A stretch of 64,000 bases of DNA from Pseudomonas sp. ACN8 (GTDB taxonomy: Bacteria > Pseudomonadota > Gammaproteobacteria > Pseudomonadales > Pseudomonadaceae): assembly GCF_002303925.1 (NCBI RefSeq), contig NZ_MRCS01000006.1:1-64000 (forward strand), read 5' to 3'. A program made the translations under genes and the position numbers. The notes below the pieces were generated by a model that was not told the origin of the DNA, made no database searches, and worked only from the letters and a program-made list of their open reading frames with translations. This document shows, in pieces, positions 46,901-57,300 of the stretch; the stretch's first letter is position 1; each line of letters opens with the position of its first letter.

Positions 46901-49900
46901 ACCTGATGCCACTGGACGCCTTGCCGGTGACCGCCAACGGCAAGCTTGACCGCAAGGCCTTGCCGCCACCCGACGCCGTGCCGCAACAGGCATTCGTCGC
47001 GCCGCAGGATGCAATGCAGACCGCGCTGGCGCAGATCTGGCAGGACGTTTTGGGTCTGGAGCGCGTGGGGCTTGAAGATAATTTCTTCGAGCTTGGCGGC
47101 GACTCGATCATTTCCATTCAGGTGGTCAGCCGCGCCCGTCAGGCTGGCATTCGCCTCAGTCCGCGGGACCTGTTCCAGTACCAGACCGTGCGCAGCCTGG
47201 CATTGGTCGCGGTGTTCGACAGCCGCAGCACTGTCGATCAAGGCCCGGTCAGCGGCGAAGTGAGCCTGACCCCGGCGCAGCATTACTTCTTCGAACAGGC
47301 CATCGCCCAGCGTCGGCACTGGAATCAGTCGCTGCTGCTGACGCCCCGGGAAGCGTTGAATCCTGAGACGTTGGAACAGGCGTTGGTTACCGTCATCAAC
47401 CACCACGACGCCTTGCGCCTGCGCTTCGTCGAAGGTGCCGAAGGCTGGCAACAGCACCACGCAGCGCCAGTCGAATCAGCTGGATTGTGGCAGCGTCAGG
47501 CGTCTTCGACCGATGCCTTGACCGCCCTGTGCGATGAGGCGCAACGCAGTCTCGATCTGGCAAACGGGCCGCTGCTGCGTGCCTTGCTGGTCAGCCTTGA
47601 CGATGGCAGCCAGCGCCTGCTGCTGGTGGTCCATCACCTGGCAGTGGACGGGGTGTCGTGGCGGGTTTTGCTCGAAGACTTGCAACAGGCTTACCGGCAA
47701 GTGGCGCTGCCCGAAAAAACCAGCGCCTACCAAGCCTGGGCCGCGCACCTGCAACAGCATGCCGGCACCGTGCCTGGGCAAATGCCGTACTGGCAGGCGC
47801 AACTGGCGGATGCCCGGGACCTGCCGTGTGACAACCCCCAGGGCAGTTTGCAGCAGCGCTACGGGCACAAGATCGAGACGACACTGGACACCGAGCTGAC
47901 CCGCCTGTTGCTGCAACAGGCCCCGGCGGCCTATCGCACCCAGGTCAATGATCTGTTGCTCACGGCGCTGGCGCGGGTCATCTGCCGCTGGAGCGGGCAA
48001 GGCTCGACGCTGATCGAGCTTGAAGGCCACGGCCGCGAAGACTTGACTGACGACCTCGACCTGAGCCGCACCGTCGGCTGGTTCACCAGTCTGTTTCCAG
48101 TGCGCCTGCAACCCGAGGCCGGTGCGGCGAATTCGATCAAGTCGATCAAGGAACAACTGCGCGCCATTCCTGGCAAAGGCCTGGGCTACGGCTTGCTGCG
48201 TTATCTCGGTGAAGCGGCACAGCGTCAGGCCCTGCAAGACCTGCCGGCGCCGCGGATCACCTTCAACTACCTGGGGCAGTTCGACCGTCAGTTCGACGAC
48301 GCCGCGCTGTTGGTCCCGGCCCCGGAAAGCGGTGGCCAGGCCCAGGGCGACGATGCGCCGCTGGCCAACTGGCTGAGCGTGGAGGGCCAGGTCTATGGCG
48401 GGCAGCTCTCGCTGCAATGGGGCTTCAGCCGTGACATGTTTGCCGAGTCCACGGTGCAACGACTGGCCGATGCCTACACCGAAGAACTCAAGACGCTGAT
48501 CGAGCATTGCTGCGCGACTGCGGCGGGCCAGGTCACACCATCGGACTTCCCGCTGGCACGCATCACCCAGGCACAGCTCAATGCCTTGCCTGTTGCGGCA
48601 CCGGCCATCGAGGACGTTTACCCGCTGACGCCCATGCAGCAGGGCATGCTGTTCCACACCCTGTACGAGCCCCAGGCCGAGGCCTACATCAATCAATTGC
48701 GCCTGGACATCCAGGGCCTGGAACTGGCGGCGTTCGGCCGTGCCTGGCAGGCGGCGATCAACCGGCATGACATCCTGCGCAGCAGCTTCCACTGGCTTGG
48801 GCTTGAGTGCGCGCATCAGGTGATTCATCGCCGGATCGACCTGCAACTGCAAGTGATCGAAGCCGCCGACATCGACCTCGACACACTGGCCGCCGAGGAG
48901 CGCAGCCGCGGCTTCGAACTCAGCGCCGCGCCGTTGTTCCGCCTGCTGCTGGTGCGTCGGGGCAGTGAAGACTGGCACCTGATCCATACCAGCCATCACA
49001 TCCTCATGGACGGCTGGAGCAACGCCCAGTTGCTCGGCGAAGTGATCCAGCACTATGCCGGCCAGACCTTGGCCAGGCCGTTGGGGCAGTACCGAGACTA
49101 TTTGGGCTGGATTCAACAGCAGCCACTGCTGGCCGGCGAGCAGTTCTGGAAGCAGGCGCTGGCGCCGCTGGAAACGCCGACGCTGTTGGCGCAAGCCTTG
49201 CCGACGCCCGTCGATGGGCGCGGCATGGGCGAACATCAATTGACCCTTGAAAGCGCCGCGCTGCAGCGCCTGAGCGATTTCGCCCGCCAGCAGAAAGTCA
49301 CCCTCAACACGCTGCTGCAAGGCGCTTGGGGCCTGCTGTTGCAGCGCTACACCGGCCAGTCCTGTGTGGCCTTCGGCGCAACCATTGCCGGGCGTTCCGC
49401 GCCGTTGCCTGGCATCGAGCAGCAGTTGGGGCTGTTCATCAACACCTTGCCGATCATCGCCGCGCCGCAGGCCGGGCAGTCGGTGGCCCAGTGGCTCAAC
49501 GACCTGCAAGCCCTGAACCTGAGCCTGCGCGAGTTTGAACATGTGCCGCTGTACGACATTCAGGGCTGGGCCGGGCAACAGGGGGCGCTGTTCGACAGCC
49601 TGTTGGTGTTCGAGAACTTCCCGGTGGCCGAAGCCCTCAAGCAAGGGGCGCCGGCGGGCCTGACCTTCGGCGCGCTGCACAATCACGAAATCACCAGTTA
49701 CCCGCTGACCCTGGGCATCGAAGTCGGCGCCACGTTGCGACTGGACTTCAGTTTCGACCGTACCAGGTTCACTGCCGCGCAGATCAGCCAGTTGGGTGCC
49801 AGCCTGCTGCATGTGCTGGCGCAATTTGTTGCCCAGCCACAACAGGCGCTAGGCGTCGTCAGCCTGCTGGACACTCAGGCCCAAGCCCAGGTAATACGCG

Positions 49901-52900
49901 GCTCGCGTCCGCCTGCGCCGCCACTGGACAGCCCGTTGCTGGCCCATCAGCGCTTCGAGCAACAAGCGGCCCGCACCCCCGATGCGCTGGCGGTGATGGT
50001 CGGTGACGAGCGCCTGACCTACGCCCAACTCAATGCGCAAGCCAACCAGCTCGCCCATCGCCTGCGCGCCCAGAGTGTGGCGCCGGGGCAGCGGGTTGGC
50101 CTGTCGGTGCGGCGCAATGCGCAGATGATCGTCAGCCTGATGGCGATCCTCAAGTCCGGCGCCGGGTATGTGCCGCTCGACCCGGATTACCCGGCCGAGC
50201 GCCTGGCCTACATGATCGAAGACAGCGGCATCGACCTGCTGCTGGCGCAACCGGGCCTGCTGGCCGATGTAGCGCTGCCGCAGGGGTTGTCGCGCCTGGC
50301 GCTGGAGCCGGGCGCAGACGCGGGGTATTGCACCGACAACCCGGTCAACCTCGCCAGCGCCGAAGACCTCGCCTACCTGATCTACACCTCCGGCTCCACC
50401 GGACGGCCGAAAGGCGTGTGCCTGGCCCATGCCGCACTGCGCGAGTTTTGCGTGATTGCGTCGGACTATTCACAACTCACCGCGCAAGACCGCGTGTTGC
50501 AGTTCGCCACGTTCAGCTTCGACGGCTTTGTCGAGCAGTGCTACCCGCCATTGTGCGTGGGTGCGGCGCTGGTGATGCGCGGCGATGAGCTGTGGGACAC
50601 CGACACCCTCTATCGCCAGATCATCGAACAGGGCGTGACCCTGGCGGATTTGCCGGCGGCGTACTGGTTCCTGCTGGCTCAGGAGTGGGCCGCGCAATCG
50701 CAGCGGGACAAGGGGCGTTTGCGCCAGGTCCACGTCGGCGGCGAAGCCATGTCGCTGGAAGGCCTGAAGCTGTGGCACGCCGCCGGTTTGGGCGATGTGC
50801 GCCTGCTCAACACCTACGGGCCGACCGAAGCCACGGTGGTGTCCAGTACCCACGCATGCACGCTGGCCGATACCCGCAACCACATCGGCGTACCCATCGG
50901 TAAAGCGCTGCCGGGTCGCGCACTGTATGTGCTGGACAGCGAGGGCCATCTGCTGCCGACCGGTTGCGTCGGCGAATTGTGCATCGGCGGCGACGCCGGC
51001 CTTGCCCAGCGCTATCACCAGCGACCGGGCTTGAGCGCCGAGCGCTTCATCGCCGATCCGTTTTCCGCCACACCGGGTGCGCGGCTGTACCGCAGTGGCG
51101 ACCTGGCGCGTTATCGCGAAGACGGCGCGCTGGAATACCTGGGGCGCATCGATCACCAGGTGAAAATTCGCGGTTTCCGCGTCGAGCTGGGTGAGCTGGA
51201 AGCGCACCTGCAAGGCCTGCCGATGATCAGCGAAGCCGCAGTGCTGGTGCACGAAGGCGTTGGCGGCAAGCAATTGATCGGCTATGTGGTGCCGGCCGAT
51301 GCCGAGCGGCTGCCGGCGGATGCGCGTCAACTCACCGACACCGTGCGTCGCGCTCTGGGCGAACGCCTGCCGGACTACATGCTGCCGGCGCAACTGGTGT
51401 TGCTGGCGGCGTTGCCGCTCAACCGCAACGGCAAACTCGACCGCGCCGCGTTGCCGGCCCCGCAGGTCTGGGAGGCCGAACTCGGCAGCGCCCCGCAAGG
51501 CGCACTGGAAATCGAACTGGCGCAGATTTGGCGGCAGGTGTTGCGGGTCAATCGCGTCGACCGGGAAAACAGCTTCTTCGAATTGGGCGGGCATTCGTTG
51601 CTCGCGACGCAGATCGTCTCGCAGATCCGCCAGCGCCTGGGCCTGTCGGTGAGCCTGCGCAGCCTGTTCGAGCATCCGCGCCTCGAGGATTTCGCCGCTC
51701 AGGTGCAAACGCTGCAACACAGCTGTGAACGCCCGGCGCTGGTGGCGGACACCTCTGGCGAACGCCAGCCGTTGTCCTTTGCCCAGCAGCGCCTGTGGTT
51801 CCTGTGGAACCTGGAGCCGGACAGTTCGATGTACAACATGCCCGGTGCCTTGCGCCTGCGGGGCGAACTGAATCTCGACGCCCTGCGCCTCACCTTTGAA
51901 ACCCTGGTGCAGCGTCACGCCGTGTTGCGCACCACCTTCTACGAAGAAGACGGCCAGGCCTGGCAGCGGGTCCACGGGCAGTTGCCGTTGAGCTTCGAGA
52001 CCGGCGACCTGCGGCATCTGCCAGCGCCAGACGTCGAGGCGCAGCATCTGGCCCGCGAGGAAGTCGCGCGGCCATTCGACCTGCGCCACGGTCCGTTGCT
52101 GCGGGTGCGGGTGCTGCGGGTCGCGGATGATCAGCATGTGCTGTTGCTGACGGTGCATCACATCGTCGCCGATGACTGGTCGTTCCGCGTGCTGATCAAT
52201 GAATTCATCACGCTGTATCCAACCCTCAACCGTGGCCAGACCCCGCAACTGCCGGCGCACAGCGTGCAGTACGCCGACTTCGCCAAATGGCAGCGCCAGT
52301 GGCTGGAGCAGGGCGGTGAGTTGCAACGCCAGCTCGACTACTGGCAGCAGCGCCTTGCCGAGCCACAGGCGGTGCTGGAGTTGCCCGCCGATGGCGACCG
52401 GCGCACGGCGCAAGAGGGTGCCAGTGCCCATTTCACCTTCAGCGACGAACTCAGCCGGCAGTTGCGCGACTTTGCCCAGCAACGCGATTTGTCGCTGTTC
52501 ATGCTGCTGCTGGCCGGTTTCACCCTGGTCCTGCGCCAGCGTACCAAGGTCAGTCGGGTGCGCATCGGCACCGATATCGCCAACCGAAATCAAGCCGAGC
52601 TTGAAGAAATGGTCGGCTTCTTCGTTAACCAATTAGTACTGCAAGTGGAGGTCGATGCCGAGCAGTCGGCGGCACAGTTGCTGGAGGCCTGTCGCCGGGC
52701 GGTGCTGGAGGCTTCGGACCATCAGGACCTGCCGTTCGAGCGTCTGGTGGAAGCCTTGCGCCTGCCGCGCCGGGCCGGTCGTTCGCCGCTGTTCGACATC
52801 AAGCTGATCTACCAGGAAGGCGTCGGTCGCCTGCCGTCGATGGAGGGCTTGCAGGTAGAGGACTTCCCGTCCGGGCGTCAGGCCGCCGAGATCGGCATGG

Positions 52901-53196
52901 TCGCCGCGTTCTACAACGATGCCGAGCACATTCACCTGAGTTTCGAAACGCCGGTGGGCCAGTACCTGCCGAGCACGCTGGAGTCTTTGTTCGAACAGGT
53001 CCGGGCGGTGCTCGAAGCGCTGATACGCGCTGACGGGGTGCAGGTCGGTGAGTTGCTGGACCTGGCGGCTGATGTGCAACGCCTTGCCGATGCGCGCGTG
53101 AACGAGCAACGCAAGGCCCTGCTCGGCGGTGCCATGGCGATCAAGCGTCGCTCGGCGAACCGTGGCGCGCCGGCTGCGCAATCCGCGGCGGACTGA
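43960..53196 (+). CDS. NRPS, two modules: C-A(Ser)-T-E, C-A(Lys)-T, plus a C-terminal condensation-type domain (pyoverdine-type)
   Basis: A 3078-aa synthetase. Domains: C (HHIVSDGWS at residue 182); A1 (YTSGSTGKPKG near 658; code read by eye DVWHVSLIDK, serine); T (FFELGGDS near 1042); E (HHLAVDGVS near 1225); C accepting D-Ser (HHILMDGWS near 1679); A2 (FDGFVEQC near 2187; code DGEDHGTVVK, probably lysine); T (FFELGGHS near 2539); a final C-superfamily domain (from 2602, motif HHIVADDWS at 2733, Gly replaced by Asp). No A domain follows the last C, so condensation continues in trans on the His synthetase. There is no starter module, so an upstream enzyme such as PvdL must supply the chain. 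The opening MNAQDSLKLARRFIGL resembles remembered PvdI/PvdJ starts. Confidence 0.92.
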   Translation: MNAQDSLKLARRFIGLPLEKRQMFLAALHREGVDFARFPIPAGIEAEDRQALSYAQQRMWFLWQLDPHSGAYNLPGAVRLTGRLNLSALEQAFASLVARHETLRTVFARQADDSLQQVPAAAPLRIEQVDFSALPANEREGAVAETAKQQSVLPFDLSTGPLLRVTLLKLAEQEHVLLLTLHHIVSDGWSMNVLIDEFIRCYDAFDAGAQPQLAALPIQYSDYALWQRRWLEAGEQARQLAYWQAQLGDEHPVLELPLDHSRPAMPSYRGTRFEFAVEAQLAEQLRSTAQKHNITLFMLLLGAFNTLLHRYTGQTDIRVGVPIANRNHAEIEGLIGFFVNTQVLRTQLDGQTRVDDLLRAIKETALGAQAHQDLPFERLVEALKLERSLSHTPLFQVMYNHQPHVADMASVGTASGLELGSIDWQSRTTQFDLALDTWEKGGKLHAALTYASDLFEADTIARMAGHWTRLLQAIVDDSTQKIGELPMLTAAEQQVLVQDWNRTAEVYPVEQCMHQLIQAQARRTPGAPALVFGERQLSYAQLDARSNQLAHCLREQGVGPDVLVGICVERSLEMVIGLLAIHKAGGAYVPLDPEYPAERLAYMIEDSAIGLLLSQSTLIGVLPTDGVKVITLDQEQDWLDGYSETCPLVEVHPLNLAYVIYTSGSTGKPKGAGNSHAALVNRLCWMQQAYGLDGSDSVLQKTPFSFDVSVWEFFWPLMTGARLVVAPPGAHREPAQLIRLIDDYGISTLHFVPSMLQAFIHEPGVEACTGLKRIVCSGEALPLDAQSQVFKKLPGAGLYNLYGPTEAAIDVTHWTCIDEGADSVPIGRPIANLRTHVLDAQLLPVPAGVAGELYLGGAGLARSYHRRPALSAERFVPCPFHDGARLYRTGDRVRQRADGVIEYLGRLDHQVKLRGLRIELGEIETRLMQHALVREAVVLVQGGKHLVAYLVLEKPGADEQWPQTLKAWLLGGLPEYMVPTYLMPLDALPVTANGKLDRKALPPPDAVPQQAFVAPQDAMQTALAQIWQDVLGLERVGLEDNFFELGGDSIISIQVVSRARQAGIRLSPRDLFQYQTVRSLALVAVFDSRSTVDQGPVSGEVSLTPAQHYFFEQAIAQRRHWNQSLLLTPREALNPETLEQALVTVINHHDALRLRFVEGAEGWQQHHAAPVESAGLWQRQASSTDALTALCDEAQRSLDLANGPLLRALLVSLDDGSQRLLLVVHHLAVDGVSWRVLLEDLQQAYRQVALPEKTSAYQAWAAHLQQHAGTVPGQMPYWQAQLADARDLPCDNPQGSLQQRYGHKIETTLDTELTRLLLQQAPAAYRTQVNDLLLTALARVICRWSGQGSTLIELEGHGREDLTDDLDLSRTVGWFTSLFPVRLQPEAGAANSIKSIKEQLRAIPGKGLGYGLLRYLGEAAQRQALQDLPAPRITFNYLGQFDRQFDDAALLVPAPESGGQAQGDDAPLANWLSVEGQVYGGQLSLQWGFSRDMFAESTVQRLADAYTEELKTLIEHCCATAAGQVTPSDFPLARITQAQLNALPVAAPAIEDVYPLTPMQQGMLFHTLYEPQAEAYINQLRLDIQGLELAAFGRAWQAAINRHDILRSSFHWLGLECAHQVIHRRIDLQLQVIEAADIDLDTLAAEERSRGFELSAAPLFRLLLVRRGSEDWHLIHTSHHILMDGWSNAQLLGEVIQHYAGQTLARPLGQYRDYLGWIQQQPLLAGEQFWKQALAPLETPTLLAQALPTPVDGRGMGEHQLTLESAALQRLSDFARQQKVTLNTLLQGAWGLLLQRYTGQSCVAFGATIAGRSAPLPGIEQQLGLFINTLPIIAAPQAGQSVAQWLNDLQALNLSLREFEHVPLYDIQGWAGQQGALFDSLLVFENFPVAEALKQGAPAGLTFGALHNHEITSYPLTLGIEVGATLRLDFSFDRTRFTAAQISQLGASLLHVLAQFVAQPQQALGVVSLLDTQAQAQVIRGSRPPAPPLDSPLLAHQRFEQQAARTPDALAVMVGDERLTYAQLNAQANQLAHRLRAQSVAPGQRVGLSVRRNAQMIVSLMAILKSGAGYVPLDPDYPAERLAYMIEDSGIDLLLAQPGLLADVALPQGLSRLALEPGADAGYCTDNPVNLASAEDLAYLIYTSGSTGRPKGVCLAHAALREFCVIASDYSQLTAQDRVLQFATFSFDGFVEQCYPPLCVGAALVMRGDELWDTDTLYRQIIEQGVTLADLPAAYWFLLAQEWAAQSQRDKGRLRQVHVGGEAMSLEGLKLWHAAGLGDVRLLNTYGPTEATVVSSTHACTLADTRNHIGVPIGKALPGRALYVLDSEGHLLPTGCVGELCIGGDAGLAQRYHQRPGLSAERFIADPFSATPGARLYRSGDLARYREDGALEYLGRIDHQVKIRGFRVELGELEAHLQGLPMISEAAVLVHEGVGGKQLIGYVVPADAERLPADARQLTDTVRRALGERLPDYMLPAQLVLLAALPLNRNGKLDRAALPAPQVWEAELGSAPQGALEIELAQIWRQVLRVNRVDRENSFFELGGHSLLATQIVSQIRQRLGLSVSLRSLFEHPRLEDFAAQVQTLQHSCERPALVADTSGERQPLSFAQQRLWFLWNLEPDSSMYNMPGALRLRGELNLDALRLTFETLVQRHAVLRTTFYEEDGQAWQRVHGQLPLSFETGDLRHLPAPDVEAQHLAREEVARPFDLRHGPLLRVRVLRVADDQHVLLLTVHHIVADDWSFRVLINEFITLYPTLNRGQTPQLPAHSVQYADFAKWQRQWLEQGGELQRQLDYWQQRLAEPQAVLELPADGDRRTAQEGASAHFTFSDELSRQLRDFAQQRDLSLFMLLLAGFTLVLRQRTKVSRVRIGTDIANRNQAELEEMVGFFVNQLVLQVEVDAEQSAAQLLEACRRAVLEASDHQDLPFERLVEALRLPRRAGRSPLFDIKLIYQEGVGRLPSMEGLQVEDFPSGRQAAEIGMVAAFYNDAEHIHLSFETPVGQYLPSTLESLFEQVRAVLEALIRADGVQVGELLDLAADVQRLADARVNEQRKALLGGAMAIKRRSANRGAPAAQSAAD

Positions 53197-53203
53197 TTCA
53201 GTC

Positions 53204-53225
53204 GGCGGCGCCCTTGAGCGCCGCC
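53204..53225 (+). promoter_or_regulatory. Strong hairpin between first NRPS and hydroxylase genes
   Basis: A perfect 8-bp GC stem (GGCGGCGC / GCGCCGCC) with a 6-nt loop occupies most of the 52-bp gap. No T-run follows, so partial attenuation or mRNA stabilisation is more likely than full termination. Confidence 0.55.
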
Positions 53226-53248
53226 GTCAACATTTTCTGGAGGGGTTT

Positions 53249-54307
53249 ATGACCGTTTCAACGACCAAGTCCATGCCCAGGATGGGCCGTGGTGCCCGCA
53301 AAAGCCTGTCCACCGATCCGACGCGGCTGGTGAGTTTTGCGCCGATGTTCGAAGGCCTCAGCATGCCGCTGGTGTGCCGTCCGGCCGTGTCCGGCGTGAG
53401 CCTGGTGGAATGGGCGAGCCAGAATCGCGCGCTGATCGAAAGCAAGCTGCTGGAACACGCGGTGATCCTGTTCCGTGGCTTCCAGGTGGCCGATATCGGC
53501 GAGTTCAACCGTTGCGTCGACGGGATTTCCGGCGGCGCCCTGGAGTACCTGTTCCGCGCCTCGCCACGGACCCAGATCAGCGGCCAGTTCAAGATCTACA
53601 GCTCCACCGATTACCCGGCGGCGGAGAAAATTTTCCCGCACAACGAACACTCGTATTCGCCGGTGTTCCCGCGTCACCTGTATTTCTACTGCGACACGCC
53701 GTCGACCACCGGCGGTGAAACCCCCTTTGGCGATACCCGCCGGATCCTCGCGCGGATCGACCCGGCGGTGCGCGAAGAATTTACCCGCAAACGCATCATG
53801 TACGTGCGCAACTACGGCGATGGCATGGGCCTGCCATGGCAGACGGTGTTCCAGAGCGAGGACCGCGCAGAAGTCGAGGCCTACTGCGCAAAAATCGGCA
53901 TCCAGGCCGAATGGAAGCCGGGCAACCGCCTGCGCACCCGGCAGAACGGCCCGGCCATCGTGCGCCATCCACTGAGCGGCGAGCGCATCTGGTTCAACCA
54001 CGGCACCTTCTTCAACGCACTGACCCTGCCGGACAGCATCCGCGACAACCTGCTGCGTGAATTCGGCCCGCAGGACCTGCCACAAAACACCTTCTTCGGC
54101 GACGGCTCGCCGATTCCCGAGGATGTGATTCGCCACCTGCAAGGCATCTACCGCGAGGTGATGGTCGAGTTCGCCTGGGAGAAGGGCGACGTGGTCCTGC
54201 TCGACAACATCCTCAGCGTGCATGCGCGCAACGAATTCACCGGCTACAGAAAAATCCTCACGGCCATGGCCATCGCGCAGAAAAGCGCCGACCTGGATCA
54301 GGAATAA
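53249..54307 (+). CDS. TauD/SyrP-like Fe(II)/2-oxoglutarate beta-hydroxylase acting on an NRPS-bound amino acid
   Basis: I take the ATG at 53249 with GGAGGGG upstream. This 352-aa protein has the metal triad H131-x-E133 (FPHNEHSY) and H325 (SVHARNEF), with R334 for 2-oxoglutarate. HxE in place of HxD occurs in SyrP-type hydroxylases. Such enzymes beta-hydroxylate Asp or His on carrier domains. It is encoded between the Lys module and the next synthetase, whose A-domain reads as His, so beta-hydroxyhistidine is the likely product. It corresponds to the stand-alone histidyl hydroxylase type known from histicorrugatin, working with an interface domain. Asp hydroxylation is less likely because no Asp-coded module is in the window. 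Confidence 0.85.
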   Translation: MTVSTTKSMPRMGRGARKSLSTDPTRLVSFAPMFEGLSMPLVCRPAVSGVSLVEWASQNRALIESKLLEHAVILFRGFQVADIGEFNRCVDGISGGALEYLFRASPRTQISGQFKIYSSTDYPAAEKIFPHNEHSYSPVFPRHLYFYCDTPSTTGGETPFGDTRRILARIDPAVREEFTRKRIMYVRNYGDGMGLPWQTVFQSEDRAEVEAYCAKIGIQAEWKPGNRLRTRQNGPAIVRHPLSGERIWFNHGTFFNALTLPDSIRDNLLREFGPQDLPQNTFFGDGSPIPEDVIRHLQGIYREVMVEFAWEKGDVVLLDNILSVHARNEFTGYRKILTAMAIAQKSADLDQE

Positions 54308-54318
54308 GGACACCCGAC

Positions 54319-57300
54319 ATGAACACCACCGCCCTCGAACCTTCGGTAGACGTATTCCAGACTTCGGCCCAGCAGGCCTTTTATTTGCGTGCCCAGGCGC
54401 TGGGCGCTCGGCCGCTATTCGCCGCGCTGACGTTGCCGGTCGCCCGGCCAGTGGACGCCCTGGCGTTGCGCACGGCGCTGGAGACACTGGGCCAGCGTCA
54501 TGAAACCCTGCGCACGGTCTACCGCCGCTTGCCGGGCATGAAGTGGCCGGTGCAAAGCCTGTGCGCTGGGTTACCACTCACACTTCTGGGCAGCCAGCCT
54601 TCGGTGGCCGAAGCCTTGAGTCGCAGCCGTGAAGTCATGATTGAAGATTCGAATCAGGCGCTGGTGGTGGCGCAAGTTGAAGACGGAGCAGGGCAGCCGT
54701 TCATCACCCTGCTGGCCCCGGCATGCAGCTTCGACGAGGCATCGCTGCGGGTGCTGGCGAGTGAACTGGGCAGCCTGTTGCGCGGTGAAACCCTGGGCGA
54801 CGACGAGGACGCGCTGCAATACCTGGACTACAGCGCCTGGCAGGAAGAACTGCGCGAAGAAGACATCGGCCACCAGGGCGCCGCGTTCTGGCGCAACCTG
54901 CAACAGCAATTCGCCGTGACCCACCGTTTGCCGTTCGAAAAAACCGTTGAAGTGTCCCTGGCTCGCCGTCAGGTCACGCTCAGCGATGCCACCTGGTACG
55001 CCGGGGTACAACGACTGGCTGATGAGTCGAACGTCGAGGCACCTCAGGTCGCGTTACTGCTGTGGAGCGCATTCGTGGCGCGCATCGGCCAACAGGAAAA
55101 AGGCCTGATCGGCTGGCAGGTGGACGGTCGCAACGAGCAGACCGCCGCCACCCTCGGGCGTTTCGCCCGGCGTTTGCCGGTGGCCTTCGAATACCGCAGC
55201 CAGCAGACTCTGGCGCAAGCCTTGGCAACCTTTGCCGCCAGCGTCGAACAGTCGCTGTCGTGGCTCGATTGCCTCAATGAATTTGAATTGAGCACCGAAG
55301 GCACCGCGCCGCTGCGTTACGGCTTCGTCCATCAGGCTGGCGAAGAGGCCGCAATCGAGGTGGACGACGGCAACCCGGAAGTCCTGCGCTTGCGAGTGCT
55401 GGGCGATCAGTTGCAGTTGTCGTGTCTCGACGGTGCGTTGCCTGAATCGATGCTGGCCGAGTGGCTGGGGCAGTTTGCCGAGTTCAGTCGGCAACTGTTG
55501 GCGTCGCCCGAACTGACCCTGGCCGGGGCTGATCTGGTCAGTGCCGCGCAGCGGACCCGTCTGATCGAAGGCTTCAATCCGAACGCCACCGAGCAGGTTT
55601 TGCCGTGCCAGTTCCTGCACGAGTTGTTCAGTGAACAGGCGCGCCTGCATCCGCAACGCATCGCCCTGAGTGTCAACGGCCAGCGCCTGACCTATGCCGA
55701 ACTGGATGCGCACTCCAACCAAGTGGCCAATACCTTGCGCGCCCAAGAGGTGGCGGCGGATGAAATCGTTGCGGTCTACGGTCAACGTTCTCTGGAGATG
55801 GTTATCGCCCTGTTGGGCACGCTCAAGGCTGGCGCTGCGTACCTGCCACTGGACCCGAACTACCCGATCGAGCGCCTGGCGTTCATGCTCGCCGACACCG
55901 GCGCGCGCCAGGTACTGGCCTGCCAGCCGCTGCCAGACGCGTTGCACAGTGAGCGTGTGGTTTCCCTGATGCCGGGGGCCGAAGTCTGGTCCGCCGCGTC
56001 AACCCGGCCTGAGCCACAGGGCGACAGCGCCAACCTGGCCTACGTCATCTACACCTCCGGTTCCACCGGCATGCCCAAGGGCGTGATGGTCAACCATGCC
56101 AACGCCTTGGCCTCGACCCTGGCGCGCAACGCTTTCTATCGCCAGCCACTGCGCGCATTTCTGATGCTCTCGTCGTTCTCCTTCGACAGCTCGGTGGCCG
56201 GGGTTTTCTGGGCGCTGGGGCAGGGCGCGACCCTGTGCCTGCCGGACGAAGACAACTACAAGGATCCGGCCAGACTGGCGGCGTTGATCCAGCAGGAAGA
56301 GATATCCCACTACCTGACCCTGCCGTCCTACCACGCGCAGATTCTCGAGCACCTCGACCGCCAGGCACTGGCCTGTGTGATCGTCGCTGGCGAAGCCTGC
56401 GGCAACGCACTGGTGCAGCGACATCGCGAGGCATTGCCGGGGGTGGCGCTGGTCAACGAATACGGCCCGACCGAAGGCACCGTGTGGTGTTCGGCCTGGG
56501 AACTGCCGCTTGACCAGGACGATGACAGCATCCCGATCGGCCAGCCGATTGCCGGCATGCGCCTCCACGTGCTCGGTCCGGACCTGCAACCGGTGGCTGT
56601 GGGCGTCGAAGGCGAGCTGTATGTCGGTGGCGCCGGCATCGCCCGGGGTTATCTGCAACGGGCCACGCTGACGGCCGAGCGTTTTGTCCCCGACCTGTTC
56701 GCGAAGGCGGCGGGCCAGCGTCTGTATCGCACCGGCGACCTGGCGCGCTATCGCGCCGATGGCGTGCTGGAGTATCTGGGCCGGGTCGACCATCAAGTGA
56801 AAATCCGCGGCTTCCGCATTGAGCTGGGGGAAATCGAGTCGGCCATGCGCAACGCGCCGGGCATCGAGGACGCCGCCGTGATTGCCCACGAAACCCCGAC
56901 CGGTCCGCAACTGCTGGGCTTCGTGGTGTCACCGGCCGACACCGCCGAGATCCGCCTCAACGAATTGCGCAGCCATCTGGCCGAGGCGCTGCCCGAGCAC
57001 ATGCAGCCGGCGCGCTTGCAGGTGCTGGAGCGTTTCCCGCTGATGCCCAACGGCAAACTCAATCGCCAGGCCTTGTTCGATCTCGATGTGCGCCGCAGCG
57101 TCTTTGTCGCGCCGCGCAACGACCTGGAAAAGACCCTGGCGGCGATCTGGGTCGAAGCGCTGCAGGTCGAGCGCGTCGGTGTGCACGACAACTTCTTCGA
57201 ACTCGGCGGGCACTCGCTGCTGGCCACGCGCATTCGTGCGCGGATTCAGGAAGAACTGAACCTGGCGATCCCGCTCAAGCTGTTTTTCGACGGTGACACC

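Noticed and set aside
43906..47460. Very long minus-strand open frame (1184 codons) opposite the first NRPS
   Set aside because: It is the antisense shadow of GC-rich codons in the NRPS gene. The translation is rich in His/Gln/Arg with no domain, and the plus strand has complete NRPS motifs.
53197..54318. Possible assembly break or frameshift, because NRPS 1 ends in a C domain without an A domain
   Set aside because: The stop is followed by a normal gap and a hydroxylase with a good ribosome-binding site, and NRPS 2 has its own start and condensation-like domain; split synthetases of this form are biologically reasonable.
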